A program made the position numbers and the translations under genes. Shown here piece after piece: positions 36,772-46,251 of a stretch of DNA of 64,000 nt. Each line of letters opens with the position of its first letter. Position 1 is the stretch's first letter. The stretch comes from Lysinibacillus odysseyi (GTDB lineage: Bacteria > Bacillota > Bacilli > Bacillales_A > Planococcaceae), in NCBI GenBank assembly GCA_014595895.1, contig JABUKB010000001.1:1860001-1924000 (forward strand), read 5' to 3'. The notes under the pieces are model-generated. The model searched no databases, was not told the DNA's origin, and was given only the letters and a program-made list of their open reading frames with translations.

Positions 36772-36812
36772 AAAAATTGAGTCCCCTTTCAAGAAATCCA
36801 AATTCTACCTTA

Positions 36813-36841
36813 ATGGTAAAGTTAGATTAACAAAATGTCAA
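36813..36841 (-). promoter_or_regulatory. Promoter of the XRE operon
   Basis: Minus strand: TTGACA (36841-36836), 17-nt spacer, TACCAT (36818-36813). The leader is about 35 nt. Confidence 0.65.
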
Positions 36842-36854
36842 GTAAACTTTACTT
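36840..36854. promoter_or_regulatory. Candidate operator of the XRE regulator
   Basis: AAGTAAA-C-TTTACTT is a perfect 7-bp-arm palindrome touching the -35 box of the XRE operon promoter. Short symmetrical sites of this size are typical for XRE dimers. The assignment is inference. Confidence 0.45.
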
Positions 36855-36910
36855 TATATTATGGACTTAACATAATAAAGTATCCTAATGTACTTAAAAA
36901 TTTCCGGATT

Positions 36911-36955
36911 ATAAAAACAGGCTAAATTCTTTGATGAATTTAGCCTGTTTTTTTA
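36911..36955 (-). terminator. Terminator after dbpA
   Basis: Stem CAGGCTAAATTC/GAATTTAGCCTG with T runs on both sides, about 85 nt after the dbpA stop on the minus strand. Confidence 0.8.
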
Positions 36956-37039
36956 TTGCGTAATGACTTGTAATTTAAGTTGTTAATTGCTCTTTTACAT
37001 CTCACAAGAGAACAGGTTCACTTTTAGAGCAGCTGCTTT

Positions 37040-38476
37040 TTATTTTTTTGCTATATGCACTTTTAATTGCTTCCCTTTCACCTTTGTATGCTGCATTGCC
37101 TTTAACACGATAGGACCTTTGCCGTTTAAAATATCGATAAAAGTCGATTGGTCGAGAATAGTGATAATCCCAATATCCTCTGCTTCGATTCCAGGGATTT
37201 TAGCGATAGTTCCGACAAAATCCACAGCTCTTAACTTTTTCTTTTTGCCCCCATTGAAATATAATTTCGTAATCCCTTCATTGACCAAGTCTTTTTTTAC
37301 TCGCTTTTTACGCGGCGTTTGACTCATTTTTTGTTCAAAGGCTGCCTCGCGTTTCACGACAAGTTCGCCATCTGGACGTTCTTCTAACGGGATTTTGAAC
37401 CCGATATATTCCTCAATGCCTTCTAAAAATGAATGCTCATGCGGTGTAACAAAGGTAATCGCCTGCCCGCTCATCCCTGCACGGCCTGTACGCCCTGTCC
37501 GGTGCACATAGGCTTCTTTTTCTAGCGGTATATCATAGTTAATCACATGGGAAATATGATCGATATCGATACCGCGTGCGGCTACATCTGTTGCAACAAG
37601 ATAACGGAAAGCACCTGCTTTAAAATCATTCATGACCAGTAAGCGTGTTGACTGATCCATCCCGCCGTGCAGCTGGTCGACACTATAATCCAAATCGTAC
37701 AGCTCATCGTGTACTTCATCGACACGATCCTTCGTGCGGCAGAAAATAATACAGCTATCCGGATTTTCTACAATCGTCACATCCTGCAGGAGCTGCAATT
37801 TTTCTTCTTCCGGCACTTCAATCAGCCGATGTGCAATCGTTGCTGTTACCATCTCCGCTTGCACCTCAATATCTACAGGAGCTACTAAATGACGCGCAGC
37901 CAGCTCTTTCACTGCATCCGGTAAGGTCGCGGAAAATAGCATCGTGACACGGGTCGATGGCATATGGGCTAAAATAGCTTCTACTTGTTCAATAAAACCC
38001 ATATTCAACATTTCATCTGCTTCATCAATGACCACATATTTAATTTTTTCGAGCTTTAATGTTCCTTTCTCGATATGGTCGAGCACGCGCCCCGGTGTCC
38101 CCACGGCAACATGTGTTTTTTGCTTCAATTCTGTTTGCTGGTACTGGAATGGCTGTTTCCCGTAGAGAGGGACTGCTTTTATGCGCTTGAAACGACCAAT
38201 GCTTGTAAATTCTTCGGCTACTTGAACGGCCAATTCACGAGTGGGCGTAAGAACAAGTGCTTGCGGCTTGTTTTCAATCCATTCGATCTGTTCACAAATT
38301 GGAATCGCAAAAGCAGCTGTTTTTCCGCTGCCTGTTTGGGATTTTACAAGCAAATCTAAATTTTTCAGGGCCACTGGTATCACTTTCTGTTGTACCTCTG
38401 TCGGGGTCGTATATTGCAATTTGGCTAAAGCTTGTTCAATCGGTTCACTTATATTCATTTGTTTAAAAGTTTGCAT
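37040..38476 (-). CDS. dbpA: DEAD-box RNA helicase DbpA (YxiN)
   Basis: 478 aa; B. subtilis YxiN has 479. The helicase core has the Q motif, AQTGSGKT-type motif I ([11 protein letters not shown]), [22 protein letters not shown] and [10 protein letters not shown]. The last 75 residues form the DbpA RNA-binding domain ([22 protein letters not shown]), which in the family binds hairpin 92 of 23S rRNA and targets the enzyme to large-subunit assembly. It stands alone. An AGGAGG-type site precedes the ATG. Confidence 0.94.
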   Translation of the reverse strand: MQTFKQMNISEPIEQALAKLQYTTPTEVQQKVIPVALKNLDLLVKSQTGSGKTAAFAIPICEQIEWIENKPQALVLTPTRELAVQVAEEFTSIGRFKRIKAVPLYGKQPFQYQQTELKQKTHVAVGTPGRVLDHIEKGTLKLEKIKYVVIDEADEMLNMGFIEQVEAILAHMPSTRVTMLFSATLPDAVKELAARHLVAPVDIEVQAEMVTATIAHRLIEVPEEEKLQLLQDVTIVENPDSCIIFCRTKDRVDEVHDELYDLDYSVDQLHGGMDQSTRLLVMNDFKAGAFRYLVATDVAARGIDIDHISHVINYDIPLEKEAYVHRTGRTGRAGMSGQAITFVTPHEHSFLEGIEEYIGFKIPLEERPDGELVVKREAAFEQKMSQTPRKKRVKKDLVNEGITKLYFNGGKKKKLRAVDFVGTIAKIPGIEAEDIGIITILDQSTFIDILNGKGPIVLKAMQHTKVKGKQLKVHIAKK

Positions 38477-38598
38477 GTTGTTCCTCCTACTATTAGATTC
38501 CCATTATACATGATAAGTACGGCGCAAACGATTTCATTATGTCCATTTTGTTAAAGGTACTAATCCTAAGTGCAAACCCTTGAAAGACAGGCATAATC

Positions 38599-38851
38599 TA
38601 TAAGGTGAAACTTCAGTGAGTGGGGGTTTTCCTCATCCCCCACTCATTCATAAGGAACACAAGTTAAGTTCGCCACGTCCTGTGGCAACACTTGTGTAAC
38701 CAACATCGTGTTGGTCCGAACCAATCGGGCTTTTACGGGTAGTTGATCTCCCACCTATACTTTTCGGTCTTCTTAACCCTTGAGGTGGGAGGTCTTGTAT
38801 CTGTCGCTAACGCTTTCGATACAGATAAATTACTACCCGTTAACGCGGGAT
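38599..38851 (+). ncRNA. Structured repeat RNA, copy 1 (unrecognised family)
   Basis: 253 nt, homologous to 52533-52781. Helices seen: GAGTGGGGG/CCCCCACTC (38618-38626, 38637-38645); ACACAAGT/ACTTGTGT (38657-38664, 38690-38697) enclosing GCCAC/GTGGC; CCAACA/TGTTGG (38700-38714); a long-range ACGGGTAGT/ACTACCCGT (38735-38743, 38832-38840) enclosing CTCCCACCT/AGGTGGGAG and TGTATC/GATACA. CCCG in the 3' strand of the long-range helix can instead pair with CGGG at 38846-38849. The loop TGTCGCTAACGCTTTC is conserved. It ends 10 nt before the Shine-Dalgarno of the psiE-like gene. Confidence 0.7.
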
Positions 38852-38874
38852 GAAAAAAAGAAGGGAGACGAATC

Positions 38875-39315
38875 GTGCAGAAAATGAAAAAGATGGTTAC
38901 TATGCAAAAAATGATTCCACAGTTTTTACAAACCGTTTTGAATATCAGCCTGATTATGCTGGCCATTTTGTTAAGTGTGATGTTGGTTATGGAATTAATC
39001 GAATTCCTGCAAATGCTATTTTCTGCAACTGAGCGCGATTATAAATATTTTCTAGCGAATATTTTGATATTTTTCCTTTATTTTGAGTTTATCACGATGA
39101 TTATCAAATACTTTAAGGAAGAATACCATTTCCCATTACGCTACTTTATCTATATCGGCATTACTGCGATGGTTCGTCTGATCATTGTCGAACATGAGAA
39201 TGCCTTCAATACCTTGTTATTTTCCTTGGTCATATTAGTGCTTATTATTGGCTACTATATTATTAATATTACCCCACGCGAACGTCCTCAACGCCTTCAT
39301 AAATCAGATGAATAA
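38875..39315 (+). CDS. psiE: PsiE-family membrane protein
   Basis: 146 aa, four membrane helices, PsiE (phosphate-starvation-inducible E) family; homologues in enterobacteria are under PhoB and cAMP-CRP control, but their biochemical role is unknown. Signs: the basic start KMKKMV, a TM pair around residues 18-45, and the LRYFIYIGITAMVRLIIVEHEN segment typical of the family. Start is a GTG with AGGGAG 7 nt upstream. Its leader carries the structured repeat RNA. A regulatory link is possible but unproven. Confidence 0.82.
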   Translation: MQKMKKMVTMQKMIPQFLQTVLNISLIMLAILLSVMLVMELIEFLQMLFSATERDYKYFLANILIFFLYFEFITMIIKYFKEEYHFPLRYFIYIGITAMVRLIIVEHENAFNTLLFSLVILVLIIGYYIINITPRERPQRLHKSDE

Positions 39316-39660
39316 TTAAAAAGCGCCCCCGAATTGAATGCGCCCATTGACTACAACCTCTAGATCTATTACAAGCTCACTATGATTTGTGATCTTCTCT
39401 TTATTGTATACATTCTAGTTATTCCGTCATTTCTTCTGCCAGCTAATTGTTTGGAAATCGTCATCCCCCCGTCACCTGCCGCTGCTACTTGGTGTAGTAT
39501 TGATATAATAACTTATCTTGAACTGGTCTCGGCATTTTACTAGCATCCATAAGCGATTCCCCTATTTGTTTCCTGTGTGTAAAAATATTAAGAATCCATT
39601 TATTTTTTTGGTAATATTGAAGGAGTTTTTCAATCCGTGTATAGTGTTTGTGATAGGAGG
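39316..39660. other. Intergenic stretch between psiE and the 39668 gene
   Basis: About 345 bp with no gene I am willing to call. The minus strand holds a 60-codon frame at 39485-39667, discussed among the findings. The promoter of the 39668 gene should lie here; no clear -35/-10 pair was found. Confidence 0.4.
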
Positions 39661-39667
39661 CTTTCAT

Positions 39668-40183
39668 ATGTTGCGGTTAAGTTGGCTCATTAGTATGGGC
39701 ATTTCATTATTTGGAGTGATGATTATCGAACATTTCTTTACGCTAAAAGCAGATGAAACAGGAGCTTCAGGCAATTTAGGAGCACTTGGTATAGCGTTAG
39801 TCATCCCTTTTTTCTTGCTAAGCATCTTCACTACTTTTCGTTATTTTACAGAACGTGCGCGACATGCCAAGGATACAATTTTTCGTACCTTTTGGTTAAT
39901 GCTAGGCGTAGGTCTCACAGCGTTCTTATTTTATTATGCAGTGCAATTTAAAGACGAAATATACATTCAACTGGGTGGATCGACAGCAGAACCATCCTCT
40001 GTTATTTATGGCTATCCACTGTTAAATGAATACACTAATAAAATTTTTATCAATTTCTATACTTTTGGTTTTGTTCATGCCTTAGCAGGGATTTTAGGCG
40101 GGCTATTCGAAATAATGAAACCTGCAAGAATTGTTGAAGAAAACTCTATTCATTCCCTCGAGGATGAGCAAATAAGGAAATAG
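39668..40183 (+). CDS. Four-helix membrane protein, function unknown
   Basis: 171 aa with four predicted membrane segments (about 4-22, 35-56, 75-95 and 135-155) and a hydrophilic acidic C-terminus. Family not recognised. The start ATG at 39668 follows ATAGGAGGCTTTCAT. The frame is open upstream to 39518, but that part has no start signal. It stands alone between the PsiE-like gene and thiD. No catalytic motif is visible. Confidence 0.75.
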   Translation: MLRLSWLISMGISLFGVMIIEHFFTLKADETGASGNLGALGIALVIPFFLLSIFTTFRYFTERARHAKDTIFRTFWLMLGVGLTAFLFYYAVQFKDEIYIQLGGSTAEPSSVIYGYPLLNEYTNKIFINFYTFGFVHALAGILGGLFEIMKPARIVEENSIHSLEDEQIRK

Positions 40184-40192
40184 AAAGCTATA

Positions 40193-40220
40193 TAAAAAGA
40201 CCTCATTCGTGAGGTCTTTT
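40193..40220. terminator. Bidirectional terminator between the 39668 gene and thiD
   Basis: Stem AAAAAGACCTCA/TGAGGTCTTTTT with loop TTCG, symmetrical, serving the two convergent genes. Confidence 0.9.
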
Positions 40221-40242
40221 TGTAATTCTATCTATTTTTTCT

Positions 40243-41064
40243 CTACTCTTTTATAACAGAAACCTCGATTTCTTCTTGGAGCCTACGATAAGCAAAATGA
40301 TTTACTTGCGCTTGTCCTTTGCCAATATGAAGCGGCTCAAGAAGCGCTGCCTGTATAAATTGCTTTGCCTGGACAATGGCGTCAGAAAGAGAATAATCCT
40401 GTGCTAAATAAGCCGTGATAGCTGCTGAAAACGTACAGCCGGAGCCTTGTGTCAAAACTGTTTGGATGCGCGGGCTAGCGATTGTTACCGTTTGTCCATT
40501 TGCAAAATAAATTGTATCGATAGCCTTTTCTTTATGAATTTTCCCGCCTTTTATCACAACACACTGTGCTCCTAGATTCACTATTGCCTCCACTGCCTTC
40601 TTCACATCAGCTGCTTCATGAATCGCCACCTGACTGAGCATCGAAGCTTCCGGCACACTTACTGTTACCACTTTTGCCAATGGCAGCAAATGGGTTTTCA
40701 ATGTTTCGACAGCATCCTTTTGCAGCAAGACTGTTCCACTTGTCGATATAATTTCCGGATCCACAATAATCGGTATATCTTTTCCTATTAAGGATGCTGC
40801 TACTTCTTTAATAATCTCGGAAGAATACAGTAATCCTGTCTTAATCGCCTTTACACGCATATCCCGGAACACCGTCAGCATTTGTTGGGCTACAAAATCT
40901 GCCGGAATTGGGTGAAGTCCATCCATCCCTAATGTATTATGAGCAGTGACAGCTGTAATTACAGATGTTCCAACCACCCCTAGCTCTTGAAAAGTTTTTA
41001 AATCTGCCTGTACCCCTGTACCACCACTTGAATCTGATCCTGCAATTGTCATAACAACTTCCAA
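40243..41064 (-). CDS. thiD: Hydroxymethylpyrimidine/phosphomethylpyrimidine (or pyridoxal) kinase
   Basis: 273 aa ribokinase-fold kinase. N-terminal TIAGSDSSGGTGVQADLKTFQE binds the pyrimidine or pyridoxal substrate, and the anion hole with catalytic Asp/Cys lies in VLTQGSGCTFSAAI. It phosphorylates HMP and HMP-P in thiamine synthesis, or pyridoxal in the PdxK branch; both exist in Bacillales and the two are hard to separate by eye. The chosen start is a TTG with AAAGGGGG 8 nt upstream, giving the normal length of about 271 aa. The longer frame to 41091 contains that site. Confidence 0.85.
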   Translation of the reverse strand: MEVVMTIAGSDSSGGTGVQADLKTFQELGVVGTSVITAVTAHNTLGMDGLHPIPADFVAQQMLTVFRDMRVKAIKTGLLYSSEIIKEVAASLIGKDIPIIVDPEIISTSGTVLLQKDAVETLKTHLLPLAKVVTVSVPEASMLSQVAIHEAADVKKAVEAIVNLGAQCVVIKGGKIHKEKAIDTIYFANGQTVTIASPRIQTVLTQGSGCTFSAAITAYLAQDYSLSDAIVQAKQFIQAALLEPLHIGKGQAQVNHFAYRRLQEEIEVSVIKE

Positions 41065-41210
41065 GAATAACGCCCCCTTTGTCGCCATCACAGCCTCATA
41101 AACGCACTTGCATTATGATGACATACTGAATGTCTATTAATGGTAACAAGGATGGCTCAAAAAATCGAGGTCCTACTCATGAACTTTATTTTAATTTTTT
41201 AAGAAAGGGG

Positions 41211-42635
41211 TTATCTTTTACGGGCTCGTAGATAAATCTTCACCTTTCTAGCTATACCTTTATATACAAACTGTGTTACTAAAATAAGTGATAGGAAAAT
41301 CCCTGTGAGGGCTAGACTAAAGGAGATCCATTCATAAAAATTGTACTTTTTAATCTCAGAGAGGCTTAAACCATTCTTCCAATCTTCAATGATTAAGTTC
41401 ATACCATAAATGCCTGAAATCATAGAGAAGATAGTCAACATAAATAATAGTTGGTTTTGGCGTTTATCTGACTGGTCTTCCAAGGTTCTGTAGAGATCAT
41501 TTAAAGACTCTTTAATCGAGAGATATTGTGTCTCTATGCGAAATTGCTTGCGTAAAAGACCAGACATCTCTCGCCCTTCATTCCGTACACATACCTCATC
41601 AAAATAATATTTGGACGAAAATTTCGTGATTTGTTCGATCAGTTCATCTACGATAAATTTATCTTTTTCCCAGGAAATTTCACTATGTTCAAATGATAGC
41701 TTCAGCAAAATAACTTTATAAAAATAATGCAATATTAAATTACAGTATGCTGTACCAAAAAAAGCACGCTTTGCTTGTAGTCGTTCACCGTATTCTTGAT
41801 TTGTGACATGCCCAAAAATCTGATTAGACACAACTGTATAGGCATGAGGCGCCCAGCGCACATGCACGTGTTCATCGATATATTCTTTTATATAATCTGT
41901 ATTTGTGCTGGATATAAAAGGCTGTCCATCCTCTGTATAGCTATCTACTTGCCCAGTTCGGTATAACTGTGTGGCATCAAGCACTTGCTCTGTCTCTAAA
42001 TAAGCCGAGGTAAACATTCGCTCATCTTCAAAAAAAGGCACTATCCCTCCGTATTGTTTAATATCAACATACTCCACTAAATAGTCTCTAAAATACGGTA
42101 GGAGATTTAGATGTAATAAGTCATAAAAATGCTCGTATAATCCTTCCAGCTCAATAGTAGCCCCTTTTTCTTCTTCTAATTGCGGCTCTAGTACGCGGAA
42201 ATATTGGATAAAATGAAGGACATCGCTCAATAGTACATCGTCTGCTAATTTTACACGGGTGGTAATCATGCCGATATTGGCAGGACATACCCATACATCG
42301 AGGCTAACTAGCTCAAATGACATATTCTTAAGTGGTGTATGCAAACAGCCTTCTTTTCTTATATTTTTAGAAAAACGGAAAAATCCTTCCTTATTGCCCC
42401 GCTGCGGAAAAAGTTTTTCTTCCATAAAGGGATAGAAATACTGCCCCATTTCTTCATGAGAGATGCGAAGGCCGTCCGGATAAAAAGTATCTTCTAATGA
42501 TTCATCTTCCAAATCAAAAAAAATGAATTGATCTTGCTCTAGATGATCGATCAGCTGTTTTCTCTTTAATTGCTGATAGCTGAACGGAAAAATAAAGGTT
42601 AAATACGTTCGGTCAATCGATATAGACTGCATCAT
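41211..42635 (-). CDS. CorA-like membrane protein with GMN motif
   Basis: 474 aa. The long soluble N-terminal part (about 1-390) has no family I recognise. The C-terminus has two membrane helices (about 393-412 and 428-455). The motif YGMN (Gly411-Met-Asn) sits at the end of the first helix, the hallmark of CorA-type magnesium/divalent-cation channels. A helical run before it (ESLNDLYRTLEDQSDKRQ) would correspond to the CorA stalk. The N-terminal domain is longer than in standard CorA. AGGGGG precedes the start. It stands alone between thiD and pheT. Cation transport is inferred from the motif and topology. Confidence 0.6.
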   Translation of the reverse strand: MMQSISIDRTYLTFIFPFSYQQLKRKQLIDHLEQDQFIFFDLEDESLEDTFYPDGLRISHEEMGQYFYPFMEEKLFPQRGNKEGFFRFSKNIRKEGCLHTPLKNMSFELVSLDVWVCPANIGMITTRVKLADDVLLSDVLHFIQYFRVLEPQLEEEKGATIELEGLYEHFYDLLHLNLLPYFRDYLVEYVDIKQYGGIVPFFEDERMFTSAYLETEQVLDATQLYRTGQVDSYTEDGQPFISSTNTDYIKEYIDEHVHVRWAPHAYTVVSNQIFGHVTNQEYGERLQAKRAFFGTAYCNLILHYFYKVILLKLSFEHSEISWEKDKFIVDELIEQITKFSSKYYFDEVCVRNEGREMSGLLRKQFRIETQYLSIKESLNDLYRTLEDQSDKRQNQLLFMLTIFSMISGIYGMNLIIEDWKNGLSLSEIKKYNFYEWISFSLALTGIFLSLILVTQFVYKGIARKVKIYLRARKR

Positions 42636-42684
42636 AGCAACCCCCTCTCTTTTTCTATTCCACTTTCTATTTTTTCCTAAACGA

Positions 42685-42716
42685 AAAGTACGCCCCCCCT
42701 TTGGAGGACGTACTTT
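42685..42716 (-). terminator. Terminator after pheT
   Basis: Stem AAAGTACG plus GTCCTCC/GGGGGGC (wobble and mismatch in the upper part) closed by CGTACTTT, followed by a modest T-rich run on the minus strand, just after the pheT stop. Confidence 0.65.
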
Positions 42717-42719
42717 GTA

Positions 42720-45125
42720 TTAGCGTACTTCTGCGCCGGCTTCTGCCAATGCTTTCAGTACTTTATTATGTGCAGCTACGACTTCTTCATCCGTTAATGT
42801 ACGTTCTGCATCGAAGTAAGTTAATGAGAAGGCAACGGATTTTTTACCTGGAGCCATTTTCTCCCCTTCGTATACGTCGAATACTTTAATATCTTTTAAC
42901 AGCTTCGTTCCTGCGCCTTTAATGATAGCTACAATTTCACCCGCTGGCACTGTGCGATCTAACTCTAGGGCGATATCGCGTGCCACGGCTGGGAAACGTG
43001 GTACAGCTGTGTAGACAAGCTCTTCCGTTTGCGCTGCTAAAATCGCTAATAGATTTAATTCTGCTACATATGTTTCTTTTAAATCTGCTTGCTTTTGCTC
43101 TGTTGGATGTAGTTGTGCGATAACACCAACCACTTCCCCATCAAGCAGTACATGTGCTGTACGACCTGGATGTAATCCGTCCATTGTTGTTTTAGCATAA
43201 GACACGCGCTCTGTTAGACCAAGCTTCGCAAATAATGCCTTCACGATTCCTTTTGCCACGAAGAAGTCTACTGGCTTTTTCTCTCCTTGCCAAGCGTTAT
43301 CTGTCCATTTACCAGTTAATACAATGGCTACATGCTCTTCTTCAAATGGTAAACCTTCTGCCGTTTGACCAAGGAAAACTGAACCGATCTCATACAGTGC
43401 TACCGAATCATTGGAACGTGCCACATTGTAAGAAGCTGCCTCCACTAAATGAGGAATTAAGCTTTGACGTAATGTTGAACGCTCTTCCGACATTGGCATG
43501 AGTAGCTTTGTTGTTTCCTCTGCTTTTAATGCATATTTTTGAGCGTTTTCTGCTGAAGTTAAAGAATACGTCACCGCTTGGAAAAGACCTGCCCCTTCCA
43601 TCACATTACGCACTACTCGACGTTTTGCTTGATATGGTGTCAAACCGCCTACTACATCTGACGCTGGTAATGTCGTTGGGATTTCATCATAGCCGTATAA
43701 ACGCGCTACCTCTTCTACGATATCCTCAGGAATTTTAATATCCCCGCGACGTGTCGGAGCATCAACGATTAATAATCCATTCGCTGCTTCTACATCGAAT
43801 TTTAAACGATTTAAAATATCGAGCATATCTTCTAATGGAATCTTCATGCCTAGATGTGTATTGATAAAGTCAGGTGACACAACAACTTGTGCAGGTGTTT
43901 TATCCAACTCATCTACAAGCACCGTACCTGTTAATACTTCACCACCTGCTAGCTCAGCCAGTAACTGTGCTGCACGCTCTGCTGCTGGCAATACGCGATT
44001 TGGATCGACACCCTTTTCGAAACGTGCAGAAGAATCTGAACGTAAGCCGATTTCTTTTGACGTACGGCGTACAGATGCTGGGTTGAAGTAAGCAGATTCA
44101 ATGACTACTGTTGTCGTAGCATCCGAAACCTCTGATTTCGCTCCGCCCATCACACCTGCTACTGCTTCCGCCACCTCACCATTTGTAATAACTAAGTGAT
44201 GCGGTGCCAATGTGCGTTCTTGATCGTCTAATGTTGTGATTGTTTCGCCTTCTTTAGCTGGGCGTGTGACAATTTCACCTGTTGCTAGCTTGTCATAATC
44301 AAAAGCATGAAGTGGTTGACCGTATTCCATTAACACGTAGTTTGTAATATCGACTACGTTGTTATGAGGTCGTACACCAGCTGCCATTAAATAATGTTGT
44401 AACCAAAGTGGTGACTCTGCTACCTTAATATTTCTCACAACTTTTGCTGCATATAACGGGTTGGCTTCCGTATCTTCTACGCGTAATTTCAATACATCCG
44501 CAGCCTTGTCAGCTGATACTGTATACGTAATTTGAGGAAGCTTTACTTCTTGTGAAAGAATCGCTGCTACTTCATACGCAACACCTAGCATGCTCATGGC
44601 ATCCGAACGGTTTGGCGTTAGGCCTAATTCCAGTACTGTATCGCGTAAGCCAAGGATTGCTAATGCGTCTTCTCCTGGTGTGCTGTCAGCTGGCAATACA
44701 TAAATACCATCTGCATACGCTTTTGGTACAAGGCGACCTTCTACACCTAGCTCTTGTAATGAACAAATCATACCGTTTGATTCAACACCACGTAGCTTTG
44801 CTTTTTTAATTTTGATACCGCCTGGAAGACGTGCACCTGGACGAGCGACGATGACTTTTTGCCCCTCATCGACATTCGGAGCGCCGCAAACGATTTGTTG
44901 TAATTCTTCTTCACCAACATCCACTTGGCATACATTTAATTTATCTGCCTCTGGGTGTTTTTCTTTCGATACAACATGACCTACAACTACTTTTTCAATT
45001 GCTTGGGAACGATCGATTACTGCATCAACTTCAATTCCTGCGCGTGTAATTTTTTCAGCTAAATCTGTTGGTGCTATTCCTTCAATATCTACATATTGTG
45101 ATAACCATTTTAATGATACTAACAT
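42720..45125 (-). CDS. pheT: Phenylalanyl-tRNA synthetase beta subunit
   Basis: 801 aa. With PheS forms the (alpha-beta)2 enzyme charging tRNA-Phe; the beta subunit binds tRNA and edits mis-charged Tyr. Domains: N-terminal tRNA-binding OB fold (about 40-155; VVGHVVSKEKHPEADKLNVCQVDVG), B3/B4 editing domain (about 210-385), B5 (about 405-475), catalytic-like core, and C-terminal FDX-ACB anticodon domain (FPAVARDIALELDRTVPAGEI to the end). It follows pheS by 12 nt under the same T-box. Confidence 0.97.
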   Translation of the reverse strand: MLVSLKWLSQYVDIEGIAPTDLAEKITRAGIEVDAVIDRSQAIEKVVVGHVVSKEKHPEADKLNVCQVDVGEEELQQIVCGAPNVDEGQKVIVARPGARLPGGIKIKKAKLRGVESNGMICSLQELGVEGRLVPKAYADGIYVLPADSTPGEDALAILGLRDTVLELGLTPNRSDAMSMLGVAYEVAAILSQEVKLPQITYTVSADKAADVLKLRVEDTEANPLYAAKVVRNIKVAESPLWLQHYLMAAGVRPHNNVVDITNYVLMEYGQPLHAFDYDKLATGEIVTRPAKEGETITTLDDQERTLAPHHLVITNGEVAEAVAGVMGGAKSEVSDATTTVVIESAYFNPASVRRTSKEIGLRSDSSARFEKGVDPNRVLPAAERAAQLLAELAGGEVLTGTVLVDELDKTPAQVVVSPDFINTHLGMKIPLEDMLDILNRLKFDVEAANGLLIVDAPTRRGDIKIPEDIVEEVARLYGYDEIPTTLPASDVVGGLTPYQAKRRVVRNVMEGAGLFQAVTYSLTSAENAQKYALKAEETTKLLMPMSEERSTLRQSLIPHLVEAASYNVARSNDSVALYEIGSVFLGQTAEGLPFEEEHVAIVLTGKWTDNAWQGEKKPVDFFVAKGIVKALFAKLGLTERVSYAKTTMDGLHPGRTAHVLLDGEVVGVIAQLHPTEQKQADLKETYVAELNLLAILAAQTEELVYTAVPRFPAVARDIALELDRTVPAGEIVAIIKGAGTKLLKDIKVFDVYEGEKMAPGKKSVAFSLTYFDAERTLTDEEVVAAHNKVLKALAEAGAEVR

Positions 45126-45136
45126 CTAATCTCTCC

Positions 45137-46174
45137 TTACCCTTCACTGCGGTGGAATTGTGATAAGAAGCGTACGTCATTTGTGTAGAAATGACGGATA
45201 TCATCCACCCCGTATTTTAACATGGCGATACGTTCTGCACCGATGCCGAACGCAAAGCCTGATAATTTTTTCGAATCATAGCCAGCCATTTCAAGTACAT
45301 TTGGATGTACCATACCTGCACCTAAAATTTCAATCCAGCCAGTTTGCTTACATACGTTACAACCTGCGCCTCCACATTTATGACAAGAAACGTCTACTTC
45401 TACAGATGGTTCTGTGAATGGGAAGAATGAAGGACGTAGGCGAATTTCACGCTCTGCTCCGAACATTTTCTTCGCTAATGCATCGAGTGTCCCTTTTAAG
45501 TCGGACATAGAGATGCCTTCACCGATTACTAAGCCTTCGATTTGCATAAATTGGTGAGAGTGCGTCGCGTCATCTGTGTCGCGGCGGAATACCTTACCTG
45601 GGCAAATAATACGGATTGGCTCGCCTTTTTTCTGCTCCATCGTACGTGCTTGTACAGGGGATGTATGTGTACGTAATAGAATCTCTTCTGAAATGTAGAA
45701 TGAATCCTGCATATCGCGTGCTGGATGGCCTTTTGGTAGGTTAAGTGCTTCGAAGTTATAATAGTCTTTCTCTACTTCTGGTCCTTCTGCAATTTCGTAA
45801 CCCATCGATACGAATAAATCTTCAATTTCTTCAATAACACGTGTTAATGGATGGCGGTTCCCAATGGCTACACGTGCTCCTGGTAATGTTACATCGATCG
45901 ATTCTTTCGCTAATTGTTCCTCAATCGCAGCTTCTTCTAATGCTGTTGTTTTTGTTGCTAACACTTCTGTTAAGTTTTCGCGCACTGTGTTGACTAATGC
46001 ACCCATTTTAGGACGCTCTTCGGCAGATAGTTTCCCCATGCCTTTTAATAAATCTGTAATCGGTCCCTTTTTCCCTAAATAAGCAACACGTACGTCGTTC
46101 AACTCTTTTAACGTCGATGCAGCTTCTAATTTAGCCAGTGCTTCTTGCTCTAGCTGCTTTAATTGTTGTTCCAT
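45137..46174 (-). CDS. pheS: Phenylalanyl-tRNA synthetase alpha subunit
   Basis: 345 aa from the start at 46174, which has AGGAGGG upstream; the frame is open to 46222. N-terminal coiled coil (about 1-90) for tRNA contact, then the class II catalytic domain with [16 protein letters not shown], the motif 2 region [33 protein letters not shown] and motif 3 [18 protein letters not shown] CxxCxxxxCxxC set ([12 protein letters not shown]) in the insertion is typical of Gram-positive enzymes. First gene after the T-box leader. Confidence 0.97.
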   Translation of the reverse strand: MEQQLKQLEQEALAKLEAASTLKELNDVRVAYLGKKGPITDLLKGMGKLSAEERPKMGALVNTVRENLTEVLATKTTALEEAAIEEQLAKESIDVTLPGARVAIGNRHPLTRVIEEIEDLFVSMGYEIAEGPEVEKDYYNFEALNLPKGHPARDMQDSFYISEEILLRTHTSPVQARTMEQKKGEPIRIICPGKVFRRDTDDATHSHQFMQIEGLVIGEGISMSDLKGTLDALAKKMFGAEREIRLRPSFFPFTEPSVEVDVSCHKCGGAGCNVCKQTGWIEILGAGMVHPNVLEMAGYDSKKLSGFAFGIGAERIAMLKYGVDDIRHFYTNDVRFLSQFHRSEG

Positions 46175-46219
46175 GTGATAAAAACCCTCCTGTTTCATGT
46201 TGGAAAAGGCGGTAAAAAA

Positions 46220-46251
46220 CAAAAAACCCCGCCCCTATAAAAGGGACGAGG
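46220..46251 (-). terminator. T-box terminator of pheST
   Basis: Minus-strand stem CCTCGTCCCTTTTATAGGGGCGGGG followed by six T, 45 nt before pheS. It forms when tRNA-Phe is charged. Confidence 0.92.

Noticed and set aside
38599-38851. Repeat taken as a lysine, cobalamin or c-di-GMP riboswitch or a T-box
   Set aside because: None of the invariant motifs of these classes is present; the lysine and T-box leaders elsewhere in the window look quite different.
38850-39032. Plus-strand frame overlapping the start of the psiE-like gene
   Set aside because: Shadow frame; the PsiE-like reading has the Shine-Dalgarno, membrane pattern and length.
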